The notes under the pieces: model-generated | The model's input: only the letters and a program-made list of their open reading frames with translations | Databases searched by the model: none | What the model was told of the DNA's origin: nothing | Source: Modestobacter sp. VKM Ac-2982 | GTDB taxonomy: Bacteria; Actinomycetota; Actinomycetes; Mycobacteriales; Geodermatophilaceae | NCBI RefSeq assembly: GCF_026967935.1 | Contig: NZ_JAPVBL010000007.1 | Span: forward strand, 62,001 to 126,000 | Reading direction: 5' to 3' | Length of the DNA stretch: 64,000 nucleotides | Made by a program: the position numbers and the translations under genes | Part shown: in pieces, positions 7,833 through 17,194 of the stretch | Position numbering within the stretch: the stretch's first letter is position 1 | Layout of the letters: each line of letters starts with the position of its first letter

Positions 7833-8753
7833 GTGACGACGACGTCCGGCGACCTGTCCGAGCTCCCACGCCCCGACGGGGTGGCCGTCACCTACCGGCG
7901 GTGGCTCCCCGCCGGCCAGGTGCGCGGCACCGTGCAGATCGTCCACGGCGCCTCCGAGCACTCCGGCCGGTACGAGCGGCTGGCCGGTGCGCTGACCGAG
8001 CGGGGTCTGGTCGTCTACGCGATGGACCTGCGCGGGCACGGCCGTACCGCCGGGGCCACCGGCCCCGGCCGGTTCGGCGCGCCCGGTGCGGACGGGGCAC
8101 TCGACGACGTCGAGGCCCTGCACCGGGTGGCCGCCCAGGAGCACCCGGGCGTGCCCCGACTCCTGCTGGGCCACTCGATGGGCTCGATCATCGCGCTGGC
8201 CAGCGCGCAACGGGACGGCGCCCTGCTGACCGGTCTCGTGCTGTCCGGGCCGATCGGGGTGTCGCCGGAGCTGGCCGACACGGTCTCCGCCCTGGAGGGC
8301 GCCGTGGCCGCCGGGCTCGGCGACCAGCCGCTGGACGCCCTCGGCGCCTTCAACGAGCCGTTCGAGCCCGTCCGCACCCCCTACGACTGGCTGTCCCGTG
8401 ACCCGGCCGAGGTCGACGCCTACCTGGCCGACCCGCTCGCCGGCGACCAGGTCCCGCTGACCCACGGCTACGCGGCCGGGGTCTTCGGCATGTCGGTCCG
8501 CGCGGCCAGCCTCGAGGGGATCGCCGCGCTGCCGGAGGGCCTCCCGGTGCTGCTGCTGTCCGGGCAGCACGACCCGGTCGGGGGCCGGGACGCCGACCAG
8601 GTCACCGCGCTCGCCGGGCTGCTCCGGGAGCGGGGGCTGCCCGTCGAGCAGCGGGTCTACCCCGAGGCCCGGCACGAGGTCTTCAACGAGACCAACCGCG
8701 ACGAGGTCGTCGCCGACCTGCTCGGCTGGCTCGAGGCTCGCCTCGGCGAGTGA
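7833..8753 (+). CDS. alpha/beta hydrolase, monoglyceride-lipase-like
   Basis: 306 residues, GTG start with GAGAGGAA 5 nt upstream; the open frame continues upstream into uvrA but without family features. Lysophospholipase/monoacylglycerol lipase type: HGASEHSGRY (oxyanion region), MDLRGHGRT, nucleophile Ser115 in GHSMGS, acid Asp in SGQHDPVGG, catalytic His in PEARHEVFNE. No signal peptide, so a cytoplasmic or peripherally membrane-bound lipase or esterase of glycerides is likely. It follows uvrA by 55 nt and may be co-transcribed, though the inverted repeat between them argues for some termination. Confidence 0.9.
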   Translation: MTTTSGDLSELPRPDGVAVTYRRWLPAGQVRGTVQIVHGASEHSGRYERLAGALTERGLVVYAMDLRGHGRTAGATGPGRFGAPGADGALDDVEALHRVAAQEHPGVPRLLLGHSMGSIIALASAQRDGALLTGLVLSGPIGVSPELADTVSALEGAVAAGLGDQPLDALGAFNEPFEPVRTPYDWLSRDPAEVDAYLADPLAGDQVPLTHGYAAGVFGMSVRAASLEGIAALPEGLPVLLLSGQHDPVGGRDADQVTALAGLLRERGLPVEQRVYPEARHEVFNETNRDEVVADLLGWLEARLGE

Positions 8754-8834
8754 GCTGGAGGCGCGCCTGGGATGGACGCCGAGCGGCTGCCGCAGTGGGC
8801 GGTGATCGGTGCACGGGCACCCGCCGGCCACGGT

Positions 8835-9395
8835 TCAGCGGCGACGGTCCTGCACGTCGAGCAGCCGGCCGCCGGCCGGCGCGGGTGCCTGCCCGGCCTG
8901 CACTGCGCCGGTCACCTCGGCCACGGCGGCCTGCGCCGCGTCGGGCCCCTCGACCACCCAGACAGCCGACCGCGTGGGTCCGGCGCAGGCCGTGAGCTCC
9001 ACCAGCCACGGGTGCGTCCGTTCCGCCGCCGCCAGTCGCGCGATGCTGCGGCCACGCAGCAGCAGGACGAAGGCGGAGACCGAACCGATCCCGGCCGTCG
9101 ACGCGATGGTGCGGAGGGCGGACACCTCGTCACGCCACGGGTCCGCAGCGGCCCCGGGAGCGGTCCAGCCCTGCCAGCGGGCCGACCGCCCCAGCACCCA
9201 GCTGGCCTGGGGCGGAGGTGGCGGTGGACTCGTGGGCGAGCCCCAGGGCAGCAGCAGCGTGCCGACCGCCGCCGCGTCCGGCCGGGTCACGGGGGCCGGC
9301 AGCACCCCGGCGCGATGGCAGCTGACCCGCCAGCTCCCGCCCCAGCGGTCGGTGACCACCACGCCGTCCCGTTCGCTGCTCGCCGTCCCGCGCAT
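8835..9395 (-). CDS. uncharacterised 186-aa protein
   Basis: Not a family I recognise. The N-terminal half (DRWGGSWRVSCHRAGVLPAP) looks like beta strands and ends in a proline run (SPPPPPPQ, residues ~56-63). The C-terminal half contains a mostly helical segment (SALRTIASTAGIGSVSAFVLLLRGRS) that could touch the membrane. No signal peptide or catalytic motif. It follows the P450 gene on the same strand, but the 38-bp palindrome between them suggests separate transcripts. Amino-acid pattern and GC bias support a real gene. Confidence 0.6.
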   Translation of the reverse strand: MRGTASSERDGVVVTDRWGGSWRVSCHRAGVLPAPVTRPDAAAVGTLLLPWGSPTSPPPPPPQASWVLGRSARWQGWTAPGAAADPWRDEVSALRTIASTAGIGSVSAFVLLLRGRSIARLAAAERTHPWLVELTACAGPTRSAVWVVEGPDAAQAAVAEVTGAVQAGQAPAPAGGRLLDVQDRRR

Positions 9396-9488
9396 GCCCG
9401 TCCCGTCCGTCGCCCGTCGCTGAGAGGGCCACCCTGGCAGTCGGGGCCGGTGTGGTGCCGGCGTCGTCCACAGGCACGTCGGCCGCGA

Positions 9489-10757
9489 TCAGCCGGTGGC
9501 CCCCGCAGCTGCGGGGGCCACCGGCTGGACGCCGTGCACGATGAACCCGCTCCGCGGCAGTGCGGGCAGCCGGGACAGGCTGACGCTGAGGTCCTGGACC
9601 CCGACGTCGTAGCGCATGGACCGGGTCAGCAGCCGCACCGCCTCGGCCATGAGCAGCCGCGTCATCGGCTCCCCGGGGCACCGGTGATCGTCCCGGTAGT
9701 CCCCGGCGCCCTGCGGGATCAGCGTGTACGGGTCGCCCACCCAGTCGCGGAACCGCTCAGGGCGGAAGACCTCGGGCTCGGGCCACAGCCGGCCGTCGTG
9801 GTCGGTGCCGTAGAGGTCCAGCAGCACGCGCTGCCCGACCGGGAAGTCGTACCCCTGCCACGAGAAGGGCCTCCGGACCCGGCCGGCGATCAGCGGGAAG
9901 AAGGGGTACAACCGGCGCACCTCGTCGACGAAGCACATCAGGTCCGCCTCGTCGCCGGCGGCGAACGTCTGCTGCCAGTGCGGGTGCTGCAGGAGGGCGA
10001 GGGCGGCGAAGACCACGTACCGGCTGACCGCGACGATCGGGCGCAGCACGTTGAGCAGCTCCACCCCGGCGGCAGGCACGGTGAGCAGGGCGCCGTCGGT
10101 GTCCCGGTGACCGGCGATCACGGCCAGTGCGCTGCCGGCGGGCACCTCCAGGTCGCCGCTGCGTACGCGGGTCACCAGCCCCCGGGCCCAGCGCTCGGAC
10201 CGGTTGCGCAGGGCGTGGGCCCACCAGTTCCGCGGGCCCACGGTGCCGGCCTGGTCGACCATGGCCGCGAGCTCACGGGTGCGCAACCGCACGTCACGCT
10301 CGCTCATCGGCACCCCGGCCCACCGGGTCGCCGCCCGGGTGAGCACCTCGTTGACCGCCGGGTGGAGCACCACGCGGCCGGCCCGCTGCCACCGCGGGAC
10401 GGCGCGACGCCACTCCTCGGCCAGCGCATCGGTGACCGCGTCGCTGCCGGTGCCCTGGAGCACGGTCAGGAACATGTCCTTACGGTGCCGGTGGGCATCG
10501 CCCTCCAGCGTCTGCACGCTGCCCAGGTCCTGGAGCAGGTGCCCGACCGACGGCGGGAACGCGTCGGTGCGGTCGAACCGCGCGCCGCTGTAGAACAGCT
10601 CGGCCGCCTCGGCGCCGCGCAGGCAGACCGCCGGCTGCAGCAGCAGGCGGGTGCGGAAGGCGTCGGCGCCCAGCCGATCGCAGCGGGTGGAGATGAACGT
10701 GTAGCCCTCGCGGAGCAGCGCCAGGCTGCTGTCGGGCACGGTCAGGGACAGGATCAC
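9489..10757 (-). CDS. cytochrome P450 of the CYP152 (fatty-acid peroxygenase) type
   Basis: 422 residues. CYP152 enzymes use H2O2, not an electron-transfer chain, to hydroxylate or decarboxylate fatty acids. Evidence: haem-ligand Cys360 in DDHRCPGEP; the Arg239-Pro240 pair in NVLRPIVAV, which in BSbeta/OleT binds the substrate carboxylate in place of the usual I-helix acid-alcohol; EVRRLYPFFPLIAGRV (ExxR helix); FPVGQRVLLDLYGTDHD; and N-terminal GYTFISTRC. No ferredoxin or reductase gene is nearby, which fits a peroxygenase. GTG start with GAGAGG upstream. Whether it hydroxylates (alpha/beta) or makes terminal alkenes cannot be decided from the sequence. Confidence 0.9.
   Translation of the reverse strand: MILSLTVPDSSLALLREGYTFISTRCDRLGADAFRTRLLLQPAVCLRGAEAAELFYSGARFDRTDAFPPSVGHLLQDLGSVQTLEGDAHRHRKDMFLTVLQGTGSDAVTDALAEEWRRAVPRWQRAGRVVLHPAVNEVLTRAATRWAGVPMSERDVRLRTRELAAMVDQAGTVGPRNWWAHALRNRSERWARGLVTRVRSGDLEVPAGSALAVIAGHRDTDGALLTVPAAGVELLNVLRPIVAVSRYVVFAALALLQHPHWQQTFAAGDEADLMCFVDEVRRLYPFFPLIAGRVRRPFSWQGYDFPVGQRVLLDLYGTDHDGRLWPEPEVFRPERFRDWVGDPYTLIPQGAGDYRDDHRCPGEPMTRLLMAEAVRLLTRSMRYDVGVQDLSVSLSRLPALPRSGFIVHGVQPVAPAAAGATG
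9490..9527. terminator. 38-bp perfect palindrome overlapping the P450 stop codon
   Basis: Two 19-nt arms with no spacer; arm 9490-9508 begins CAGCCGGTGGCCCCCG and the partner is its exact complement. It lies inside the last 12 codons and stop of the P450 gene, so the sequence both encodes the C-terminus (VAPAAAGATG) and forms the probable terminator. Confidence 0.7.
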
Positions 10758-10873
10758 GGGGCGCCTCTCACTGACAGGACCGTGGTGGCACCCGCTGCTC
10801 AGGCCGCCGCGCCCATCCTCTCCACCATCCGGTTGCCTCGCGCACCGGGGCCCTGCCGGGAGCGGGCGACGGG

Positions 10874-10896
10874 CTGTCGGTGGGCCGACCTAATCT
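10874..10896 (+). promoter_or_regulatory. DNA-damage-inducible (PafBC / RecA-NDp-type) leaderless promoter of uvrC
   Basis: CTGTCGGTG (10874-10882), exactly 8 nt, TAATCT (10891-10896), then 6 nt to the ATG at 10903. This matches TTGTCRGTG-N8-TANNNT, described for PafBC-controlled LexA-independent damage promoters of mycobacteria, at 8 of 9 plus the full -10 and exact spacing. Confidence 0.65.
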
Positions 10897-10902
10897 GGGT
10901 AC

Positions 10903-12969
10903 ATGCCCGACCCGTCCACGTACCGCCCAGCGGTCGGCAGCATCCCGGAGAGCCCAGGGGTCTACAAGTTCCGCGACCCGGCCGGCCGCGTCGTCTACGT
11001 CGGCAAGGCCAAGAGCCTCCGCCAGCGGCTGAACAGCTACTTCGCCGACGTCTGGGGCCTGCACCCGCGCACCCGCCAGATGGTCACCACCGCCGCCAGC
11101 GTGGAGTGGACCGTCGTCGGCACCGAGGTCGAGGCCCTCCAGCTCGAGTACAACTGGATCAAGGAGTTCGACCCGCGGTTCAACGTCCGGTACCGGGACG
11201 ACAAGAGCTACCCCAGCCTCGCCGTGACGCTCAACGAGGAGTACCCGCGGCTGCAGGTCATGCGCGGGCCCAAGCGCAAGGGCGTGCGGTACTTCGGCCC
11301 CTACGCGCACGCCTGGGCGATCCGCGAGACGGTCGACACCCTCACCCGGGTCTTCCCGGCCCGCACCTGCTCCAACGGCGTCTTCAAGCGGGCGGCGCAG
11401 ATCGGCCGGCCCTGCCTGCTCGGCTACATCGGCAAGTGCGCGGCCCCCTGCGTCGGCCGGGTCACCGCCGAGGAGCACCGGGAGATCGTCGACGACTTCT
11501 GCGACTTCATGGGCGGCCGCACCGAGCAGATGATCCGCCGGCTCGAGCGGCAGATGACCGAGGCCGCCGAGGAGATGAACTACGAGCGGGCCGCCCGGCT
11601 GCGCGACGACCTCGGCGCGCTGCGCCGGGCGTTGGAGAAGCAGGCCGTCGTCCTCGGTGACGGCACCGACGCCGACGTCGTCGCCTTCGCCCAGGACGAG
11701 CTGGAGGCCGCCGTCCAGGTCTTCCACGTCCGCGGTGGCCGGGTGCGCGGGCAGCGCGGCTGGATCATCGACAAGGTCGAGGACGTCACCACCGGCCAGC
11801 TCGTCGAGCAGTTCCTGCTGCAGGTCTACGGCGGGGTGGACGAGGAGACCGGCGCAGGCGAGGTGGGGGAGGCCGTCCCCCGTGAGGTGCTCGTGCCCGA
11901 GCTGCCCGACGACGCCGAGGTCTACGCCGAGCTGCTCAGCGAGCTGCGCGGCTCCCGGGTGTCGCTGCGCATCCCGCAGCGCGGGGACAAGCGCAGCCTG
12001 ATGGAGACCGTCGAGCGCAACGCCAAGGAGTCCTTCGCCCGACACCGGGTGAAGCGCGCCAGCGACCTCACCGCCCGGTCCCTGGCGCTCTCGGAGATCC
12101 AGGAGGCGCTGGACCTCCCCGAGGCGCCGCTGCGGATCGAGTGCATCGACATCTCGCACGTGCAGGGCACGAACGTCGTGGCCAGCATGGTCGTCTTCGA
12201 GGACGGCATGGCCAAGAAGTCCGACTACCGGCGGTTCTCCGTCGCCCAGGGCACCGACGACACCGCGGCGATGGCCGAGGTCGTGCGGCGCAGGTTCGCC
12301 CGGCATCTGAAGGACGAGCAGGACCGCCGGGACGAGCAGGGCGTCGCCGCCGAGGAGGGCCGGCCCCGCCGGTTCGCCTACCCGCCCAACCTGCTGGTGG
12401 TCGACGGCGGCGCCCCGCAGGTGGCCGCCGCCAGCCGCTCGCTGGCCGAGCTGGGCATCGTCGACGTCGCCGTCTGCGGGCTCGCCAAGCGGATGGAGGA
12501 GGTGTGGCTGCCCGACGACCCCGACCCGGTCATCCTGCCGCGCACCTCCGAGGCCCTCTACCTGTTGCAGCGGGTGCGCGACGAGGCACACCGGTTCGCG
12601 ATCACCTACCACCGGCAGAAGCGATCCAGCACCATGTTGGTCTCGCTCCTGGACGACGTCCCGGGGCTCGGCGACACCCGGCGGAAGGCGCTGATGAAGC
12701 AGTTCGGATCCCTCAAGCGGCTGCGTGCGGCCTCGGTCGAGGAGCTCACGGCGGTGCCCGGCATCGGCCGCCGCACGGCCGAGGCGGTGCTCGCCGCCGT
12801 CGCCGAGCCGGTGGCCGCCGGGGCCTCGCCCGACGTCGTCGCCGAGGACGCCGTCCAGGTGGAGCCGGCGGTGGCCACGGCCGCACCGCCGTCACCCGTG
12901 CACGGGTCGGACGCCGGCGGGACCGCCGAGATCGGCCGGGTCCACCCCGCCGCCGGGCAGCGGGCATGA
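10903..12969 (+). CDS. uvrC: excinuclease ABC subunit UvrC
   Basis: 688 residues. UvrC makes the 3' and 5' incisions in nucleotide excision repair after UvrA/UvrB recognise damage. Order of domains: GIY-YIG nuclease (SPGVYKFRD...[11 protein letters not shown], residues ~17-95), Cys-rich region ([16 protein letters not shown]), UVR helix pair for UvrB contact ([13 protein letters not shown]), RNase H-like nuclease ([14 protein letters not shown]...VDGGAPQV), and helix-hairpin-helix pairs ([24 protein letters not shown]). A ~50-residue low-complexity tail follows. First gene of uvrC-rapZ-yvcK; the stop overlaps the rapZ start (ATGA). A damage-type leaderless promoter lies directly upstream, giving a coherent reason for induction. 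Confidence 0.97.
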   Translation: MPDPSTYRPAVGSIPESPGVYKFRDPAGRVVYVGKAKSLRQRLNSYFADVWGLHPRTRQMVTTAASVEWTVVGTEVEALQLEYNWIKEFDPRFNVRYRDDKSYPSLAVTLNEEYPRLQVMRGPKRKGVRYFGPYAHAWAIRETVDTLTRVFPARTCSNGVFKRAAQIGRPCLLGYIGKCAAPCVGRVTAEEHREIVDDFCDFMGGRTEQMIRRLERQMTEAAEEMNYERAARLRDDLGALRRALEKQAVVLGDGTDADVVAFAQDELEAAVQVFHVRGGRVRGQRGWIIDKVEDVTTGQLVEQFLLQVYGGVDEETGAGEVGEAVPREVLVPELPDDAEVYAELLSELRGSRVSLRIPQRGDKRSLMETVERNAKESFARHRVKRASDLTARSLALSEIQEALDLPEAPLRIECIDISHVQGTNVVASMVVFEDGMAKKSDYRRFSVAQGTDDTAAMAEVVRRRFARHLKDEQDRRDEQGVAAEEGRPRRFAYPPNLLVVDGGAPQVAAASRSLAELGIVDVAVCGLAKRMEEVWLPDDPDPVILPRTSEALYLLQRVRDEAHRFAITYHRQKRSSTMLVSLLDDVPGLGDTRRKALMKQFGSLKRLRAASVEELTAVPGIGRRTAEAVLAAVAEPVAAGASPDVVAEDAVQVEPAVATAAPPSPVHGSDAGGTAEIGRVHPAAGQRA

Positions 12970-13904
12970 GCGCCGCCGCCGACCCGGTGCCGGCCGGGCC
13001 GCAGAGCGACGTCCCGCCGGGCGCCGACGGGACGAGCACGGAGCTCGCCCCGCTGGACGTCGTGGTCGTGACGGGGCTCTCCGGAGCCGGCAAGAACAGC
13101 GCCGGCCGGGTGCTGGAGGACCTCGGCTTCTTCGTGGTCGACAACCTGCCGCCGGCCCTGCTGCAGCCGATGGTCGAGCTGGGCGCCCGGGGTGACCTCC
13201 GCCGCTTCGCCGCCGTCGTCGACGTGCGCAGCCGGGCCTTCTCCAGCGACCTGCAGGAGTCCATCCGGCAGCTCGCCGACGCCGGGCACCGGCCGCGCGT
13301 GGTGTACGTGCACGCCCGCAACGAGGTGCTGATCCGGCGCTACGAGTCGGTCCGGCGCGAGCACCCCCTGCAGGGCAACGGCCGGCTGATCGACGGCATC
13401 GACACCGAGCGGGAGCTGCTCACCGGCATCGCCGGCGAGGCCGACCTGTGGATCGACACCAGCGACCTCAACGTGCACCAGTTGCGGGCCACCCTGGAAG
13501 CGGCGTTCGAGCAGGCCGGCGAGCTGCCGGAGGTGGTGGCGACGGTGCTCAGCTTCGGCTTCAAGTACGGCCTGCCGCTGGACGCCGACCTCGTCGTGGA
13601 CGCCCGGTTCCTGCCCAACCCGCACTGGGTCCCGGAGCTGGCCCCGATGACCGGCCGCGACGCCGAGGTGCGTGACTACGTGCTCGCCCAGGACGACGCC
13701 GGGCCGTTCCTGGACCGGTACAGCGAGGTGCTGCGGCTTCTCCTTCCGGGCTACCGGCGGGAGGGCAAGCGGTACCTGACGCTGGCGGTGGGGTGCACCG
13801 GTGGCAAGCACCGCAGCGTCGCCATCGCCGAGGAGTTCGCCCGTCGGCTCAACGCCGAGGGCGTCCCGGCCACCGCGCGCCACCGTGACCTGGGACGCGA
13901 GTAG
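12966..13904 (+). CDS. rapZ: RapZ/YvcJ-family nucleotide-binding protein
   Basis: 312 residues. RapZ of E. coli is an RNA adaptor controlling glmS sRNAs; in Gram-positives the homologue (YvcJ) binds and hydrolyses nucleotides and its role is less clear. N-terminal ~30 residues are a disordered lead. P-loop at residues 37-47 reads [11 protein letters not shown]; the residue after Lys, normally Ser/Thr, is Asn. Then [24 protein letters not shown], and the C-terminal domain with [22 protein letters not shown] and [14 protein letters not shown], all hallmark segments. The ATG overlaps uvrC's stop, and its stop shares a base with the next GTG: a tight operon. An actinobacterial RNA target is unproven. 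Confidence 0.95.
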   Translation: MSAAADPVPAGPQSDVPPGADGTSTELAPLDVVVVTGLSGAGKNSAGRVLEDLGFFVVDNLPPALLQPMVELGARGDLRRFAAVVDVRSRAFSSDLQESIRQLADAGHRPRVVYVHARNEVLIRRYESVRREHPLQGNGRLIDGIDTERELLTGIAGEADLWIDTSDLNVHQLRATLEAAFEQAGELPEVVATVLSFGFKYGLPLDADLVVDARFLPNPHWVPELAPMTGRDAEVRDYVLAQDDAGPFLDRYSEVLRLLLPGYRREGKRYLTLAVGCTGGKHRSVAIAEEFARRLNAEGVPATARHRDLGRE

Positions 13905-14857
13905 TGGAGACCCCCGGTCTGCGGGTCGTCGCCCTCGGTGGCGGGCACGGCCTGGCCGCTGCCCTGGCCGCCTGGCGCCGGCTCACCACGGAGCTGACCG
14001 CGGTGGTCACCGTCGCCGACGACGGCGGGTCCTCGGGGCGGATCCGGCGCGAGATGCCGGTGCTGCCACCCGGTGACCTGCGGATGGCGCTGGCCGCCCT
14101 CGCCGGCGACGGCCCCCGCACCCAGGAGATGGCCGCCCTGCTCCAGCACCGCTTCGGCGGCAGCGGTGTGCTCGCCGGCCACCCTGTCGGCAACCTCATG
14201 CTGACCGGGCTGACCGAGATGCACGGCGGTGACACGGTCCGGGCCCTCGGCGTGCTCGAGGCGCTGCTCGGGGCGCGCGGCCGGGTGCTGCCGATGGCCG
14301 AGGTGCCCCTGGACCTGGTGGCCACGGTGGCCAGCGTCGACCCCGACGACCCGCAGGAGACCCGGCGGATCCGGGGGCAGGTGGCGATCGCCTCCACGCC
14401 CGGGCACGTCGAGGACATCCGGGTCTCCCCGGCGGACCCCCCGGTGCCACCGGAGGTGCTGGCGGCGATCGCGGCGGCCGACGTGGTCAGCCTCGGGCCG
14501 GGCTCCTGGTACACCTCGGTGCTGCCCCACCTGCTGGTCCCGCGGCTGCGGACGGCCCTGGCGGAGACGACGGCGCGGGTGGTCGTGGTCCTCAACCTGG
14601 AGCCCCAGGTGGGGGAGACCGACGGCTTCTCACCGGAGGAGCACCTGCGGGTCCTGCTGGCACATCTGGGGGGCGTGTCGCTGCACACGGTGATCGCGGA
14701 CACCGCTGCGGTTGTTGACCGGCGTGGTCTGCTGTCTGCTGTGCAGGCATGTGGTGCAGAACTGGTGCTCGCACCGGTCGCTGCACCGGACGGTGCACCA
14801 CAGCACGACCCCTCCCGGCTCGCTGCCGCGCTGGCCTCCGTGGTCGGCGCGCGGTGA
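13904..14857 (+). CDS. yvcK: YvcK/CofD-like protein (gluconeogenesis factor family)
   Basis: 317 residues, GTG start. In B. subtilis YvcK binds UDP-GlcNAc and is needed for growth and cell shape on gluconeogenic carbon; the mycobacterial homologue CuvA is linked to peptidoglycan synthesis. Seen here: nucleotide-sugar loop LGGGHGLAAAL (residues ~10-20), VADDGGSSGRIRRE, PPGDLRMAL, HPVGNLMLTGL and SLGPGSWYTSVLPHLL, the classic order of the CofD-like fold. It lies between rapZ and whiA, the arrangement found in most Gram-positives, suggesting shared control of cell-wall precursor flow and division. Slightly shorter than mycobacterial relatives. Confidence 0.95.
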   Translation: METPGLRVVALGGGHGLAAALAAWRRLTTELTAVVTVADDGGSSGRIRREMPVLPPGDLRMALAALAGDGPRTQEMAALLQHRFGGSGVLAGHPVGNLMLTGLTEMHGGDTVRALGVLEALLGARGRVLPMAEVPLDLVATVASVDPDDPQETRRIRGQVAIASTPGHVEDIRVSPADPPVPPEVLAAIAAADVVSLGPGSWYTSVLPHLLVPRLRTALAETTARVVVVLNLEPQVGETDGFSPEEHLRVLLAHLGGVSLHTVIADTAAVVDRRGLLSAVQACGAELVLAPVAAPDGAPQHDPSRLAAALASVVGAR

Positions 14858-14930
14858 CCGGCAGGGCAGTGGCCGGACACGGGGACGACCGTGACACCGG
14901 CCGGCACACAGGGGGAAGGGAACACAGCTG

Positions 14931-15911
14931 GTGGCGATGACGGCGATGGTGAAGGACGAGCTCTCCCGCGTGGAGTGCACGAAGACCTCGGAGCGCAAGG
15001 CCGAGGTGACCGCGCTGCTGCGCTTCTCCGGTGGCCTGCACATCGTGGGTGGCCGGGTGGTCATCGAGGCGGAGCTGGACACCGGCTCGGTGGCCCGGCG
15101 ACTGCGCCGGGACATCAGTGAGGTGTACGGCTACACCAGCGGCGTCAGCGTGCTGGCCGGCGGCAACATCCGCCGGGGGGTGCGCTACCTGGTCCGGATC
15201 GCCAAGCACGGTGAGGGCCTGGCCCGGCAGACCGGGCTGGTCGACCAGCGGGGCCGCCCCGTCCGGGGCCTGCCGCCGTCGGTGGTGTCCGGCGGGATCG
15301 GCGACGCCGAGGCCGCGTGGCGAGGTGCCTTCCTGGCGCACGGGTCGCTGACCGAGCCGGGGCGCTCGTCGTCCCTGGAGGTCACCTGCCCCGGGCCGGA
15401 GGCGGCGATGGCGCTGGTCGGCGCGGCGCGGCGGCTGGGCATCGCGGCCAAGGCCCGGGAGGTTCGCGGCACCGACCGGGTGGTCGTGCGGGACGGCGAC
15501 GCCATCGGCGCGCTGCTGACCCGGATGGGCGCGCACGACGCCGTCCTGGCCTGGGAGGAGCGGCGGATGCGCCGCGAGGTCCGGGCCACCGCCAACCGGC
15601 TGGCCAACTTCGACGACGCGAACCTGCGCCGCTCGGCGCGGGCGGCGGTGGCCGCGAGTGCCCGGGTGGAGCGCGCCCTGGAGATCCTCGCCGACGACGC
15701 CCCCGAGCACCTGCTGGTCGCCGGGCGGCTGCGGCTGGAGTTCGGTCAGGCGTCGCTGGAGGAGCTCGGCCAGCGCGCCGACCCGCCGATGACCAAGGAC
15801 GCTGTTGCCGGGCGCATACGGCGTCTGCTGGCGATGGCCGACAAGCGGGCCAAGGACCTCGGCATCCCGGACACCGAGTCCGTGGTGACCGACGACATGC
15901 TGGCCCAGTAG
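14931..15911 (+). CDS. whiA: WhiA sporulation/cell-division transcription factor
   Basis: 326 residues. WhiA is a DNA-binding regulator with a degenerate LAGLIDADG homing-endonuclease fold and a C-terminal HTH; in Streptomyces it acts with WhiB to switch on ftsZ and other septation genes. Seen: N-terminal [32 protein letters not shown], then [16 protein letters not shown] (second half-fold), and C-terminal HTH with [30 protein letters not shown]. Start is GTG at 14931; ATG at 14937 is an alternative. The 73-nt gap after yvcK has no obvious terminator, so co-transcription is likely. Followed by a very strong hairpin at 15986. Confidence 0.96.
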   Translation: MAMTAMVKDELSRVECTKTSERKAEVTALLRFSGGLHIVGGRVVIEAELDTGSVARRLRRDISEVYGYTSGVSVLAGGNIRRGVRYLVRIAKHGEGLARQTGLVDQRGRPVRGLPPSVVSGGIGDAEAAWRGAFLAHGSLTEPGRSSSLEVTCPGPEAAMALVGAARRLGIAAKAREVRGTDRVVVRDGDAIGALLTRMGAHDAVLAWEERRMRREVRATANRLANFDDANLRRSARAAVAASARVERALEILADDAPEHLLVAGRLRLEFGQASLEELGQRADPPMTKDAVAGRIRRLLAMADKRAKDLGIPDTESVVTDDMLAQ

Positions 15912-15985
15912 CAGGAGGACCGCCCTGCCCCGACCGCTCGCAGACTCGCGGCGGGCCCCTGCAGGGTGCCGTCCCAGAACGTCAC

Positions 15986-16038
15986 CAGACGTCCGCGACG
16001 TCTCTCCCGGCCACCGGGGGAGACGTCGCGGACGTCTG
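15986..16038. terminator. 25-bp stem hairpin between whiA and gap
   Basis: Arms 15986-16010 and 16014-16038 pair over 25 bp with a single T/G mismatch and a 3-nt loop (CCA). Each arm contains AGACGTC and GACGTCT, so it is palindromic on a finer scale too. Strong candidate terminator of the uvrC-rapZ-yvcK-whiA operon; the GACGTC content leaves open a protein-binding role. Confidence 0.7.
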
Positions 16039-16093
16039 TGCACGCCCCTTCCGGCGGGGCGGGTGCGCGGTCGGTGGCTGCTCGGCGGGCCGA

Positions 16094-17193
<1,100 letters not shown>

Positions 17194-17194
<1 letters not shown>

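Noticed and set aside
4598-7891. Very long open frame on the minus strand (1097 codons) opposite uvrA
   Set aside because: Typical high-GC shadow frame; composition is Arg/Gly/Leu/Asp-rich and no family or start signal is seen, while uvrA on the other strand has complete motifs.
7781-12910. Repeated GTGCACGGG/CCCGTGCAC motif (7781, 7804, 8809 and near 12897)
   Set aside because: Short, palindromic and expected often at this GC content; one copy lies in the low-complexity UvrC tail. No consistent position relative to genes.
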